Below, one piece after another: positions 28,201 through 38,459 of a stretch of DNA of 64,000 bases. The DNA lies in NCBI RefSeq assembly GCF_021018895.1, contig NC_079374.1, positions 7,240,212 through 7,304,211 of the forward strand. The letters run 5' to 3'. The position numbers were made by a program, and so were the translations under genes. Origin of the DNA: Seriola aureovittata (Eukaryota > Chordata > Actinopteri > Carangiformes > Carangidae). Under the pieces are notes generated by a model. The model had not been told where the DNA came from. It did not search any database and saw only the letters and a program-made list of their open reading frames with translations. How positions within the stretch are numbered: position 1 is the first letter of the stretch; every line of letters starts with the position of its first letter.

Positions 28201-29906
28201 AAATAAAGTCAAGGCAGAAAAACAGCAAGGACAGAGAGCGAGATGATCCATGAGAGACCAGATGAGCGGGTGAGATGAAAGAGCAGCTGGTGTGAAGTCA
28301 CAGGGCAGGCCGAGTTAACAGGACACGGATCAGAGTCCCTGACCACAACAGATGAAGTCAGAGCTGGAGACTCAGCAGCTGACAAACTGATTTCATTACC
28401 ACACGTTTGATAAAAACTGCTCCAGTGAAGCTGTGACCGTTTGGTTTGTGTCTGTGTTGTTGGGCGTTACCTGTCATCATGTGCGAACATGGAGCGGTGA
28501 CAGTCGCCAAAGTCCAAGCCCCAGATCTTCACGTTTCTGTCAGCGGATCCGGTGGCGATGAGTGTGTTATCCTGGTTAATAACACAAACACTAGGTCAGA
28601 GTCTTTGGGTCAAGATGACTTTCTACATGAGTCCCTGTGGTTTCTACAAGCTGATGCAATGAAAAAAGTAAAGACCAACATCAAAGAGGGGCCCAGATGT
28701 AAACGAGCGAGGTGGAAAGTGGGACTGGTGACATCTAGAAAAACCAGCGTGGTTTGCTCGTATTTAGATCTAGAAAATGAAAATGAGGTGGTATGTAGGC
28801 TGTGTCAACAAGAGCGAGGATCCAACGCACCCAGCTCACAGTCTGCCATTAGGGAAAGATACAGAACTGTCAAACCCCGAACTAACAGACTGAGGAACAG
28901 CATCTTCCCCAGAGCTGTAGCCTCCATCGCCCCCTCACTCTCCTCCAACCCTCCAACTTCTCTTATTTTGCCTTCTAGTATTTTTTGTTAAATATTTGTT
29001 TCTCGCTGTTGGTTTCTGACAAGTACCAAACATAATGTTGCTGTACGCCTACAATGACATATTAAATGTGTTATTGAAAGAACGCTGCAGGTTGCTGGCG
29101 CTGCTAACATTAGCCACACTCGGAACAACACAACACTGCAGACGCTGTGAACCCGCTCGGTCTAAAAAGGTAACGAAGCTCATGTTTTCTGAGTGTTTTG
29201 TTACTTTAAAACTAGTCCACTATTCTGAATTTAAATTTCTGCTTAACCGACAGGGAAATGAGTGGTTAACACGCAGAGGAGGCAGAGAAGAAGAAGAGCT
29301 AGTAAAGCAAGCTAGTCAACATAAATGTAAACTATTCTGGATTTAAAATACTTTTAAAAAATGGCTTGCAACATGTTTGTTTGACCTCCAGGATACACTC
29401 AACATGTTTCAGCAAGTAATAATGGATGTAAACTTGTTTGTTTACAAGAAAACTCCACAGAACCTTTGAGGATGATACGACATGTAGAGTTATTGATCTA
29501 ATTAATCTAATCGAGTTAAAGTTGTTTATAAAAATTCAACCTTGGTGTTTTTGTTACCGATAAACAGCTGAGATCAAAGAAAAGATGTGAAATACTCACA
29601 TGTGAGATGTCCAGACAAAGCACAGGCAGCTTGTGTCCATACAGAGACAAGAAGAACTAAAGCAGGGAGAGGGAGACGGGTTCAGTTGTCATGTAAACAG
29701 AATCTCTCACTTATATGGCATTGGTGTATCTAATACAGGTGATGTCATGTATGTGGCGCGCACCTTCAGTGTGTCTGTGTAGAAGATCTTGACGGTGCAG
29801 TCTAACAAAGAGACGGCCAGCAGCCTGTGGTCCGGAGAAAACTTCACACACAGAACGTCTTCCTCCAGCTGCAGCGTGCGTGTGTGTTTCACTGTAAGCC
29901 TCCTGC

Positions 29907-29972
<66 letters not shown>

Positions 29973-30336
29973 AATATCAATCACACAGACAAAAACAAAA
30001 ATACTAAAGAAATCACCTTTATTATAGAAATGTTTTTTATAATTTCACTGAAATGAGATCTGCTGTGTCGGGGGTTCACCAACTTTTCACGTCAATGAAA
30101 AGCAGGTAGTAGAGATCATTTCTACCCTTGAAAAAACTATTTAACAAAGGTTTAGTTCCAGGAGACAGTATCTGTTGTAGCTTTATTTAAGATGTAAGGA
30201 AATATGAGACTGATTCCTGAACATGGAGCAAGGTGGTGACTTACTTCTGGCCGGTCCCCTGGTCCTTGATCAGCTCAAACTCCCAAAACTTCACTGTCTT
30301 GTCCGCACTTCCTGTCACGATCCCCCTCTATGGTGA

Positions 30337-30371
<35 letters not shown>

Positions 30372-33309
30372 ATAAATAAATAAAACACACAGAAAAGCCA
30401 GTACATATAGTTGCAAGATTATTTAAATATCTGACTAAGACAGACTACGTGCTACAGACAGTCAGGGTTACCTGATCTGGGGCCAGGCACAGGGACCACA
30501 GGGCTCCATTATGGGCATCTACAGTCTCCAGGAGGCTTCCTGAGGCCAACTCAAAGATCTGCAGCTTCCCGCTCTATGACAGGAAAAAACCACACTCGGT
30601 GAAAAGGTGTAGATCCTGTAGATTCTTCTTCTTCTTAACAGGTCTAAAGGTTTTACAGCCACACTAGCAACCCTGTTCTCTCATTCCACATCCACGCGCT
30701 CTTAATTAAATCTTCTGAATGAAATACAAAACTAAAGAGCTATTCATAGAAAAGTAGAACCCCGATGCAGTTCTACTATAAACATATACTGGTTTGTGTT
30801 GGAATACCTTCGTTCCCAGGATGATCTGTCTGTCTCCGGGCACGAAGAGGGAGCAGAGGGCGTAATCACAGGACATGGTGCGAATCACCTGCAGAGTTGA
30901 CCTGTGGCGGAGGATGGTGACGTCCAGTTAGAAAATCATCATCATCGACCAATCGATAACTGCAACGAGCTCTGACAACGAGTGTGATCAAATGGACTTT
31001 CTGAGGCGGTTTCACCTGTTCCACACTTTGACCGTGTCTCCGGAGGCGGACAGGATGGCCAGGTTGTCGGAGCTGAAGGCCAGGGTGCGGACGTCGGTGC
31101 GGTGGCCGCCGATTGTGAGGCGAGACGTCTTATTGGCTGTGGGGGTCTTGCCTGATGTCTTCAGGCTGTAGGTCTCAACGGTGTTGTTCTGCAGCAGCAG
31201 CGCCACCTTCAGCTCGCCACCCGCACACGACAGGCAGTCTGCCCACCTGAGAGGGGGATGGAGGGGAGAGGTGTGTGAGGTCTGGATGAGGATCTCTAAC
31301 CTCTAAGCTCCTGTTATGTTCGGCTCCACGCTGACCTGATCTTGGCGGAGGCTTTGATGTTTGTCAGTCTGATGATCTCGTCTTTCAGCATCCTCTCCAC
31401 CACCGGCTCTGCTGCCTCCTCTGCTGCCTCCTCTTGAGCTCTGCACAAGAAGTCCTGAACTTAAAACTCCACCACTCAGTTCAGACTGCAGCACAGCAGT
31501 GGCACAAGGTTTAAAGGTTGGTGCAATAATAGGTGAAATATTTAAAATGCTAGTTTAAGGGGAAGCAGCAGCAGTAGCACTTCATCACAGTAATACAAAA
31601 TAACAAGAGGTACAGGTGGTGACAGTTGTAGAGAGAGAGTCAGGTAACTGCAGGTATCAGTATCTGTGTGTTTGTCGGCTTGTAAGTAACAAAAAAATAC
31701 GGCACAGAAACAAACTACAGTTGGTCTGAGTTCGTTTAGAAACACTGTCACTGTTACACAGTTAGTTTGTTCTCAGAGACTCAGACCTGCAGTACGGACC
31801 AGGCTACAGACGGCAGTGTGCAGCTCTTAAGCTCTTCTCATCAGTAGTAACATGAGTTGTGACAGCGAGCTTGTTCTTACTTGGCCGCCTTCTTTTTTGC
31901 TTTCTTCAGCTTCTTTGTCATTTTCTTCTGCACCTCCTCCTCTGACAGAACAGTGAACAGCTCCAGGACTGAATCATTGCCCTGATGGAGGCACAGGGAG
32001 AGATACGTGTATGGCACTATTTATATTATATTTATATTATTTTAAAGACACAAGGCGCACCGATTGCATAGAAAACTACTAAACAAGAAAGTAAAAATCT
32101 CTCTGTAATAACAACAACCAACCAGTTTCCCCTCATGTTGAGAAGAACACACTGATAATAGGATTGATTTGCACTCATGCTGTCAGGCTGTGGCCTTTTG
32201 GATGAAGTTTAATGATGTTTAAACATAAGTAGAAACTGCATTAAATGAGCAAAATCACTAATTCACTTAAATAAAAAGTCACAAGAGCGCATTCAGTCCA
32301 GTGTGACAGAATTGATGGAATGATTCATGATTTCTGGGTTGTCTATTCCAGACGTTTCACGACCTTTCGTAAGGAACCGGAAAAAGCGCTTCGACACTCA
32401 CGTGACAGGCGATGACTCTGGCCTTCCTGTCTGTGGTCAGAGAGACAACTCTGTCTCTGGCCTCTCTCAGGATGGAGCCCGCCTTCTTACAACTCAAGAT
32501 CCGCTGGGAGACAAAGACGGAGAAAAAGTTTAAAGCCAAGTATCTATCTGAGGTCAGGAAGGTGGACTCCTGCTGTTGTAAAGTGTATATATATATATAT
32601 ATATTTATGATCCAGGTTTTCCTTTAGTGGCTGCAAATGAACCAGAGATGCTTTCTTCATCCGTGTGAGACATACATGACTAGATAAGGAATTAATTGAA
32701 AACATTATATATCTATTTATTCTTTATCTTTTTATTACAGTATCACATTAACGACTGCTTTTTTTACCTCTTCAAGATTTTCGTCCCCCCCTTCCTCATT
32801 GTCTTCATCGTCGTCGTCACCCAGCAGAGTTTTCCCCTTCTTCACTTTGGGCTCACCCTCAGCTTTTTCCTGAGCAGGGAGCAAACACAAACACACAGAC
32901 AGAGACGGAGCCTTTACAACAACTGATGCAACTTCATCAACATGTGCACAAAACTAATATTGATACGATTTACAACCAGGTTCAATGTTCAGTCAAATTA
33001 ATGTCAGACTGAAATTTTCTTTTTAGTTATGAAGCAATTCAAATTTTTTTTTTTTGACAAAGTTTCTGTAGGTTGGACTCTTTTCTTTGGCTATCGGTGC
33101 TCGAGCTAACGTCCGCTTCTTCTCTGTGTCGTCAGGCACCGGCAGGAGAGACACCTGCATGTAGCAGAGCTGCAGCCTTCCTCACCTCCTGCAGGTAGCT
33201 GATGTCCCAGGCTCGAAGCTCGCTGTCAGCTGAGCCTGTTAACAGCCTCTTCTCCTGGTTCAGCAGCGCCATGCTCCACACCTGACACACACACACACAG
33301 ACACAACCA

Positions 33310-33400
<91 letters not shown>

Positions 33401-35640
33401 AACAAATACCATCACATAGATTCATCTCAATCAGGGAGGACAATGTCAAACTGAACTAAATATCAATTTTCAAATGGGCCGTTTTTCCTCATCAGTGTCT
33501 GACAGGAAACCAAACAAACATCAGGACAGTTCAAACGTTTGTGCAGAGTTGTTAATGATACATCGTACAACACGTAACGTCCTCCCTTTCTAATAACAAA
33601 CTTCAACCAGTGAACATGTATCATGTTAAAAATGGTGATGCAGAAAAACAAAAACACGTCTGGATTTCTACTGGCTTTGAGTTCATTACTTAATTTGTGG
33701 ATGGAGTACAAAGGTTGCTGACGACAACGACAGAGAGCTGTTTCCCAAAGAGAAGTCGCAGAGATCTAATCGTCAGCCTCCGTTCATTTAACTGAATCCA
33801 TCCCATTTCCCTTGACTAATGTCAACAACTGATGTAATACAATCAAGTGATCAATTATCAAATTAAAAATCAGGACACTCATACGACGTTATCTCTGATC
33901 CAGAAACGAGCAGAACTGAAAGAGACCGATGAGACTGTGAGAAGTGAAACCTGCCTGGGATTGTTCTGACAGCTCTGGTTATATTTACATGTTTAATACC
34001 CTGATCCTTTTTCCAGAAACTACTAAATGAAACCTTGAAACTGATTCTATTTAATCAGCTAAAGCTAAATCCTGTTAATTCTCAGTCAGCCGTCCTCAGT
34101 GACCTCTGCTCATAGAGTAAGAAGCCCCTCACCTCACTGCGGTGGCCCACCATGGTCTTGAAGCAGTGCTGCGTGTCCAGGTCCCACCACTTCACAAAGC
34201 TGTCTTTGGAGCTGTATTCAGAAAATCACATGAAACATCCAATTACATTTAAGGTTTTAATGATTGAAACATAAGCCACGTAGTGCAGCTTAGACTCACA
34301 GCCACATACATACAAAGTAACACCGTGTATTTGTTGTGTGATAACAGGTGGAAATTTCATAATCCTCTAATTCGTCTAAAATTAAAATGGAATTGCTTTT
34401 GCTTGGAGAATGAAGTTTCCTCTTGTCCCGACTCCTCGACTGTGTGTGTGGGTGTGTAGCTGTGTGTGTGGTGGGATCTCTTAAAGCTTTATTAATGGGT
34501 GAATAATCTCATAAAACTCTGCAGATGCATTCTAGACATTCTGAACTATCATTGCAAAATAAATTACAATAAATTAAGTTAAAGTTAGTTTTAAAAAATA
34601 AGCTACAGAGAGCCATCACCACTGAGGACACAGGGGACATAAGTTTGACTTTTCTGTGTGCTCAATGATCCTTGATGATTCATGATTGTAATAATCTGTT
34701 GTCTGTTTTTAGACTCTACTTATTATCAATGAATTTGTCAATCATCCAAGGCATCATGGGAAAGGTGTGTTACCTGGTGACCAGGAGGTTCTTGTCTCTG
34801 AGAAACAGCGCCTGTGTGATGACGTCTTTATGGCCTCTCAGCCTGTACAGGCCACACTCATTGATGATGTCCCACACTATCACGTCTGTGTCCTGAAGGA
34901 GGAGGAAACGGTGATAAAAGCTTAATGCACATTATAACAAACAGGCAACAAACTACTATCCCACAATCCATGTAATCTGATTCATTTTATCAGGTCTCAA
35001 CAAAAAAGGATTCGCCTGCAAATAAAGTGCCTCAAGAAGGTGAAACCCAGGTAATCTTCTACTGATTTTAACACCTGTGCTTCTCAGGTGAACGTGCAAA
35101 GGTATAATTACATTAAGAATATGTACGAAAACAAACAGCAGTAAAAACCTGCCTGACTTACCCTGGAACCAGTGACGAGCCGCGCTCCCAGTCCGTCATA
35201 TTGTATAACGGTGACAGCAGACTTGTGGCCGTTGAAGGAGACGTTGGTCTCGCCGTTCATCAGGCTGAAGATTCGCACAGCACCGTCCTCGTAACCCACG
35301 GCGATATGGATGCCATCAGGTGAAGGGCAGAGGAAGGTGACCTCGTGTTTCTGGCCCTGCAGGATCAGGACCTTGACGAAGAGACAGAAACACAGAAGCT
35401 GGATGAAATCCGGAGACGATCTGAGTTGGGAGAAGTTTGTGCAGGAGACCTGGAGCTGGACCTCACCTTCTCTCCTTTTCGGACATCCCAGATGAAGACC
35501 TGTTCACATGCGGCCACGGCGACATAGCGCCCTTTCTCTCCTCCTCGGAGGGTCACATATGTGATGTTGGCTTTCTGGCTACCGATTACTCCGAACACTG
35601 CGCTGGCAGCGTAGCGCAGGTATTGTTTGGTCAACCCCAT
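25118..35640 (-). CDS. wdr3: wdr3, complete coding region in 26 exons (WD repeat protein 3, UTP12 homologue)
   Basis: WDR3/UTP12 is a nucleolar component of the U3 snoRNP/small-subunit processome, needed for early pre-rRNA cleavages that make 18S rRNA. Twenty-six exons join in frame on the minus strand to 941 codons plus a TGA stop; the vertebrate protein is about 943 residues. The start [20 protein letters not shown] is the family N-terminus. Residues about 1-230 and 360-700 carry WD40 blades, with repeated GH...WD signatures such as [18 protein letters not shown] and [10 protein letters not shown]. These are separated by an acidic linker (about 227-260) and a Lys-rich helix (about 310-330). 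Residues about 715-900 form the UTP12 C-terminal domain (e.g. [12 protein letters not shown]), followed by a Lys/Arg tail ([12 protein letters not shown]), probably a nucleolar targeting signal. All junctions are GT-AG and every phase matches. The gene is divergent from gdap2. Exon calls are by eye; the gene identity is secure. Confidence 0.97.
25372..25465 (-). CDS. wdr3: wdr3 coding exon 25 (residues 859-890)
   Basis: Encodes [20 protein letters not shown] and [11 protein letters not shown]. Acceptor CTTTCTAG, donor GTAAGT; phase 0 at the end. Confidence 0.96.
25652..25780 (-). CDS. wdr3: wdr3 coding exon 24 (residues 816-858)
   Basis: Encodes [20 protein letters not shown] and [12 protein letters not shown] of the UTP12 domain. 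Acceptor ATCACCAG, donor GTGAGT. Confidence 0.96.
25936..25979 (-). CDS. wdr3: wdr3 coding exon 23 (residues 802-815)
   Basis: A 44-nt exon encoding [14 protein letters not shown]. Acceptor CTTTCAG, donor GTAAGC; ends with two bases of a serine codon. Confidence 0.94.
26104..26154 (-). CDS. wdr3: wdr3 coding exon 22 (residues 785-801)
   Basis: A 51-nt exon encoding [17 protein letters not shown]. Acceptor TTTTGCAG, donor GTGAGT. Confidence 0.94.
26307..26399 (-). CDS. wdr3: wdr3 coding exon 21 (residues 754-784)
   Basis: Encodes [20 protein letters not shown] and [11 protein letters not shown], start of the UTP12 C-terminal domain. Acceptor CTTTGCAG, donor GTAGAG. Confidence 0.95.
26633..26698 (-). 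CDS. wdr3: wdr3 coding exon 20 (residues 732-753)
   Basis: Encodes [20 protein letters not shown] plus KA. Acceptor ATCCACAG, donor GTGAGT; 22 codons, phase 0. Confidence 0.92.
27054..27104 (-). CDS. wdr3: wdr3 coding exon 19 (residues 715-731)
   Basis: A 51-nt exon encoding [17 protein letters not shown]. Acceptor TTTTCACAG, donor GTGAGT. Confidence 0.92.
27189..27323 (-). CDS. wdr3: wdr3 coding exon 18 (residues 670-714)
   Basis: Encodes [20 protein letters not shown] and [16 protein letters not shown], the last WD40 blade. Acceptor CTCCACAG, donor GTGAGG; 45 codons, phase 0. Confidence 0.97.
27791..27902 (-). CDS. wdr3: wdr3 coding exon 17 (residues 632-669)
   Basis: Encodes [20 protein letters not shown] and [17 protein letters not shown], among the best conserved stretches of the family. 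Acceptor CTCCACAG, donor GTGACG. Confidence 0.97.
28471..28571 (-). CDS. wdr3: wdr3 coding exon 16 (residues 599-631)
   Basis: Encodes [20 protein letters not shown] and [13 protein letters not shown]. Acceptor TTAACCAG, donor GTAACG; ends with two bases of a serine codon. Confidence 0.96.
28690..28990 (+). mobile_element. Possible LINE ORF C-terminal fragment in a wdr3 intron
   Basis: Within the intron between wdr3 coding exons 15 and 16, antisense to wdr3, an open frame ends ...[20 protein letters not shown]. This resembles the typical C-terminal phrase of fish L2-type LINE proteins (Arg-rich, then N-S-hydrophobic-F-P-R/Q-A). The upstream part is not recognised. Confidence 0.4.
29600..29656 (-). 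CDS. wdr3: wdr3 coding exon 15 (residues 580-598)
   Basis: A 57-nt micro-exon encoding [19 protein letters not shown]. Acceptor TGCTTTAG, donor GTGAGT; phase 0 at both ends. Confidence 0.95.
29764..29902 (-). CDS. wdr3: wdr3 coding exon 14 (residues 533-579)
   Basis: Encodes [20 protein letters not shown] and [20 protein letters not shown]. The acceptor TTGCAG follows about 64 nt of uninterrupted (GT)n on the coding strand. Donor GTGCGC; ends in phase 0. Confidence 0.95.
29907..29970. repeat. (CA)n array abutting wdr3 coding exon 14 acceptor
   Basis: About 64 bp; reads (GT)n on the wdr3 strand and ends 4-5 nt before the acceptor AG. Confidence 0.98.
30245..30327 (-). CDS. wdr3: wdr3 coding exon 13 (residues 506-532)
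   Basis: Encodes [20 protein letters not shown] and KDQGTGQ. A (GT)n array ends about 12 nt before the acceptor ATCACCATAG, so there is no ordinary pyrimidine tract. Donor GTAAGT. Confidence 0.95.
30339..30371. repeat. (CA)n array beside wdr3 coding exon 13 acceptor
   Basis: About 33 bp, reading (GT)n on the wdr3 strand and ending about 12 nt before the exon. Confidence 0.96.
30472..30573 (-). CDS. wdr3: wdr3 coding exon 12 (residues 472-505)
   Basis: Encodes [20 protein letters not shown] and [14 protein letters not shown], a WD40 blade. Acceptor TGTCATAG, donor GTAACC; 34 codons, phase 0. Confidence 0.96.
30808..30901 (-). CDS. wdr3: wdr3 coding exon 11 (residues 440-471)
   Basis: Encodes [20 protein letters not shown] and [11 protein letters not shown]. 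Acceptor CGCCACAG, donor GTATTC; ends in phase 0. Confidence 0.96.
31016..31246 (-). CDS. wdr3: wdr3 coding exon 10 (residues 363-439)
   Basis: Longest coding exon. It encodes [20 protein letters not shown], then [20 protein letters not shown] and TVKVWN, opening the second WD40 group. Acceptor CTCTCAG, donor GTGAAA. Confidence 0.96.
31336..31440 (-). CDS. wdr3: wdr3 coding exon 9 (residues 328-362)
   Basis: Encodes [20 protein letters not shown] then [14 protein letters not shown]. Acceptor TTGTGCAG, donor GTCAGC. The Ala/Glu part is lineage-variable; [14 protein letters not shown] is the conserved anchor. Confidence 0.93.
31881..31981 (-). CDS. wdr3: wdr3 coding exon 8 (residues 295-327)
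   Basis: Encodes [20 protein letters not shown] then a Lys-rich helix ([13 protein letters not shown]). Acceptor CCATCAG, donor GTAAGA; ends with two bases of a lysine codon. Confidence 0.94.
32402..32503 (-). CDS. wdr3: wdr3 coding exon 7 (residues 261-294)
   Basis: Encodes [20 protein letters not shown] through VIACH. Acceptor TCTCCCAG, donor GTGAGT; 34 codons, phase 0. Confidence 0.95.
32768..32869 (-). CDS. wdr3: wdr3 coding exon 6, acidic linker (residues 227-260)
   Basis: Encodes 34 low-complexity residues beginning [16 protein letters not shown], then an Asp/Glu-rich run ending ENLEE. It fits the variable linker between the two WD40 groups. Acceptor GCTCAG, donor GTAAAA (weak). Support is positional and by frame closure, since the linker is poorly conserved. 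Confidence 0.85.
33186..33281 (-). CDS. wdr3: wdr3 coding exon 5 (residues 195-226)
   Basis: Encodes [20 protein letters not shown] then [12 protein letters not shown]. The acceptor CAG directly follows an interrupted (GT)n array on the coding strand, with little pyrimidine tract. Donor GTGAGG; 32 codons, phase 0. Confidence 0.94.
33285..33399. repeat. (CA)n array abutting wdr3 coding exon 5 acceptor
   Basis: About 115 bp with interruptions near 33300-33310 and one AA slip near 33349; (GT)n on the wdr3 strand. Confidence 0.97.
34133..34211 (-). CDS. wdr3: wdr3 coding exon 4 (residues 168-194)
   Basis: Encodes [20 protein letters not shown] and VGHRSE, a WD40 blade boundary. Acceptor GAATACAG, donor GTGAGG; completes the split serine and ends in phase 0. 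Confidence 0.95.
34774..34892 (-). CDS. wdr3: wdr3 coding exon 3 (residues 129-167)
   Basis: Encodes [18 protein letters not shown] and [20 protein letters not shown]. Acceptor CTCCTTCAG, donor GTAACA; ends with two nucleotides of a split serine codon. Confidence 0.95.
35162..35371 (-). CDS. wdr3: wdr3 coding exon 2 (residues 59-128)
   Basis: Encodes [17 protein letters not shown] through LVTGSR, including [14 protein letters not shown], a WD40 blade. Acceptor CGTCAAG and donor GTAAGT; 70 codons, phase 0 at both ends. Confidence 0.96.
35467..35640 (-). CDS. wdr3: wdr3 coding exon 1 (residues 1-58)
   Basis: Starts at the ATG of [10 protein letters not shown] and ends KGEK before donor GTGAGG. 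The exon seems to extend 29 nt upstream into 5'UTR, to an acceptor (TTTGCAATAG) at 35670. An upstream in-frame ATG would add MRLLV, but the family begins at MGL. Ends in phase 0. Confidence 0.95.
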
Positions 35641-36204
35641 GACCAGCAGCCTCAAGGTGACGCTGATTCCTATTGCAAAGGGAACATTGGTGATAGTTAT
35701 TATGAAAATACACTGTTAGGCTTTGACTAGTCACCCCTTACACATAGTGTATGTCGCCCTGAATGCTGAGCAAATAGTAACTTCATTCTACTATATTTAA
35801 TATTTCATCTTAAAATATGACTATAACATTTATTTGTTTATCAAAATAGTCGTAGATTAATTTTCTGTGGACTGACTAAACGATTAATCGACAAATGCAC
35901 GTATGTGATTTAGCCTTTGGAATCTAAACTGATATCTCATAGCTCACTGATACCGATAGGCCGATTCAAAATATTGATTAGAAATCTTACTGACTGAGAG
36001 TGTAACTGTTTCATTTAGTCTCTTTTCTAGCCTGCAGGTGAGGGCGTTCATGTCATGTTATTGAGCATCTTAATGCATACTTTAAAGCATTTAAGTATAC
36101 ACTCTGATCGCTGTTTATAGAAACACAAGTCCACCTGTTTGTTTGAATACACACCTGAATATTTATTTAAATCACTGAAAATGTGTTTATTTTGTTATTT
36201 TATT

Positions 36205-36284
36205 TTTCTCTTGTAAATGAGATCTTGATTTCAATGTTACTTCCTGATTAAATAAAGTATGTGTGTGTGTGTGTGTGTGTGTGT
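36205..36284 (+). mobile_element. LINE 3' terminus followed by (GT)n
   Basis: TCTCTTGTAAATGAGATCTT then TTCCTGATTAAATAAAGTA matches the 3' end of a common fish non-LTR retrotransposon; a 26-bp GT tract follows in place of the usual tail repeats. Apparently the same family as the antisense piece near 250-425. Confidence 0.5.
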
Positions 36285-36499
36285 TTGTGGGGGAGTCATT
36301 ACCATTACAATGTAATTACACAGTAAAGAGAGCAGAGTTTGACTGACACAATTAATTAAACACCTCACAGAACAGGAGCATGAGTCATTAAAGATTAAAC
36401 TTATGACTGACATTAGTGTGCTATATCACATTATTAATGTGCTACGACTTATAATGAGTCTGCCAGGGTCCATAGAGAGTTTAGACTGTTTGATGGCAT

Positions 36500-37030
36500 T
36501 TTAATCTCCGGAAGTGTCACTTTGATATTTCTACTTGCCGGTTTCTGTAATTAACATTCGTATACTTTACTTTAATTAAGTAATAATTAACCTATAGACG
36601 TACTTTTTGGTAAATTTCTAGTGGATTGAACACGATAATCTACACAGGCAGAGGAGCGTTCGTTTTGACACAATGGACTCAGCCGCGTGGTCGGTGTTTA
36701 GCGCTTCAGACCATTGAATCGACTCGACATGCGGTAAACCCCGCCCGCCCAGATACCCATGTACAACAAATCGAGTACACGTAACCACGACACACCGGTT
36801 GTCCCTGTACCCACGTGGTGAAGTTGTTGGTTGAAACGCAGCACATAAAATCACATGTAACGTAGATTTAAGTCGGTAAATGTAAAACACAGAGTCCAGA
36901 TTTCTACCGTCACTGCAGCGCGTTTAGTGTTTGTTCGGTTTCTTCTCTTACCTCTGAGGAGCGGCTGCTAGCTAAACTGTGCTGTGCTTCCTGTGGTCTG
37001 AGCTGCTGTTTCAGACCCGACCAATCGATC
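36500..37030. promoter_or_regulatory. CpG-rich patch with promoter-type motifs between divergent wdr3 and gdap2
   Basis: This stretch is visibly richer in CpG than its AT-rich surroundings, mostly from about 36640 to 36970. It contains an ETS-type CCGGAAGTG (36508), a GC-box-like CCCCGCCCGCCC (about 36739-36750), an E-box CACGTG (36812-36817) and CCAAT (37021). ETS and E-box sites are common in promoters of ribosome-biogenesis genes and of bidirectional promoters. Transcription starts cannot be placed from sequence alone. Confidence 0.45.
36952..37012 (-). other. wdr3: Candidate wdr3 non-coding first exon (5'UTR)
   Basis: A strong donor (CAGAG|GTAAGAG) follows a GC-richer, ATG-free stretch in the right place to splice to the 5'UTR acceptor at 35670. 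The start end is a guess: a CCAAT motif (plus-strand spelling) lies at 37021-37025. The CpG-rich patch at about 36640-36970 adjoins it. Another first exon inside that patch is possible. Confidence 0.4.
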
Positions 37031-38459
37031 ACACATCGACAAATTAAAAATAAAAAAATGATGGCATTACTCACTATTTTCTGAATTTTTACAAACAAAA
37101 CAATAAGCTGATTAATCAGAAAAAAATAAGGAGATAAATTTATAATCTAAATAATCATTTGTTGCAGCCAATAGTTAAAATTAGCTGGTATGAGTTATAA
37201 TAATCTAACGATATATATAATAGTCACGATGAGTTCTTCATTTAGTACTTTTAATATTTTGGTGATTTTTCTTACATACATTTATTTAAATAATATTTTC
37301 AATACAGGACTTTAACTCATAATAGAGAGTTTTTATAGATATATATGGTATTAGTACTTATGTAAAAGATCTGAGTACTTCTTTCACCACTGAGTGTTTT
37401 TGATCGATCGCTCTCTTTCTGTTGTTTTTGTCTGGAGTCCACGACCCCCCAGATGCTCCAGATGAAACTCAAACACTTGATTAGGCAAAGCTTTTATTTT
37501 ATTGAACTGTGACGAAGAAATCCTCATATTTTAGTTGCACAGTTTAGTTTACTGATGTTGTTATTGACAGAAAAACGCAGTGACTTCCACAGGTCCCTAA
37601 AGAACCTCAGCGGAAGTGTTTTTCGCTTATTAGTCAGCTGATTAGGAACTGAGGAGATAAACCAAGCTAAATAGAAATTACAGGAATAGTACCGGAAACG
37701 GGCTACAAAATAAAAGCGTTTAATATTGATATGCTCACTTTAAATTCTTATTTCACACATATACATTCTGCAGTATAAAGGAACTTCTAGACTCTTTCAA
37801 TACAGTATTAATCTAAATTATTTTTAATAATGTAATTTATGTAATTAGATACAAACAAATGTGTTGAGTGAGTATTTTACTCACACAACTATTAAACGCA
37901 TATTTAGTATATGAGTGTGTTAGACATTGAAAAGTTAATTAATTGTGATACAAGGGTCTCTTCCATTCACTTAAAGTCCTTCTTTGCTCAAAATGTGTTG
38001 TACTTTCTTTGTTGTACTTATCATTACTGAATTTGTTGATGTTGGAGCTTCACTGTGCAGAATGATGTGAGTTCAGAGTTTTACACTTAGTTTTCACATT
38101 GACTGACTGAGGAGGGAAATGTATACAACACATATACATGGGAGCATGGTTTTGTACCATTTCAACCTGGAAGTCAAATTATGGTCCAGTATACAATTTA
38201 CAAGCCTCCAGTGCACATATGCTGAGAATGGACTTTTCAGTGAAATTCTTAAACTTGAAATTTAGAGCATATCTGCATATTCATAGATACTGGGTTTTAT
38301 TAATGAGGGAGAAGAAGTAGATGTAAATATCTTTTTTTGTGTAAAAAATATCAGACACAAACACATTTTCACAACTTATCATCTAAATTTTCTAAAAACT
38401 ACATTTTAAAGAAGCGCTTGTAGTTTGATGAATCGCTTGTCGTTTTATTTTGAAACTTT
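37031..38459. other. Divergent intergenic interval, AT-rich
   Basis: Holds AT-rich repeat fragments (e.g. 37095-37185, ending TTGTTGCAGCCAATAG) and an ETS-like CGGAAGTG at 37611 with nearby ACCGGAAAC at about 37689. No coding exon. Confidence 0.45.
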
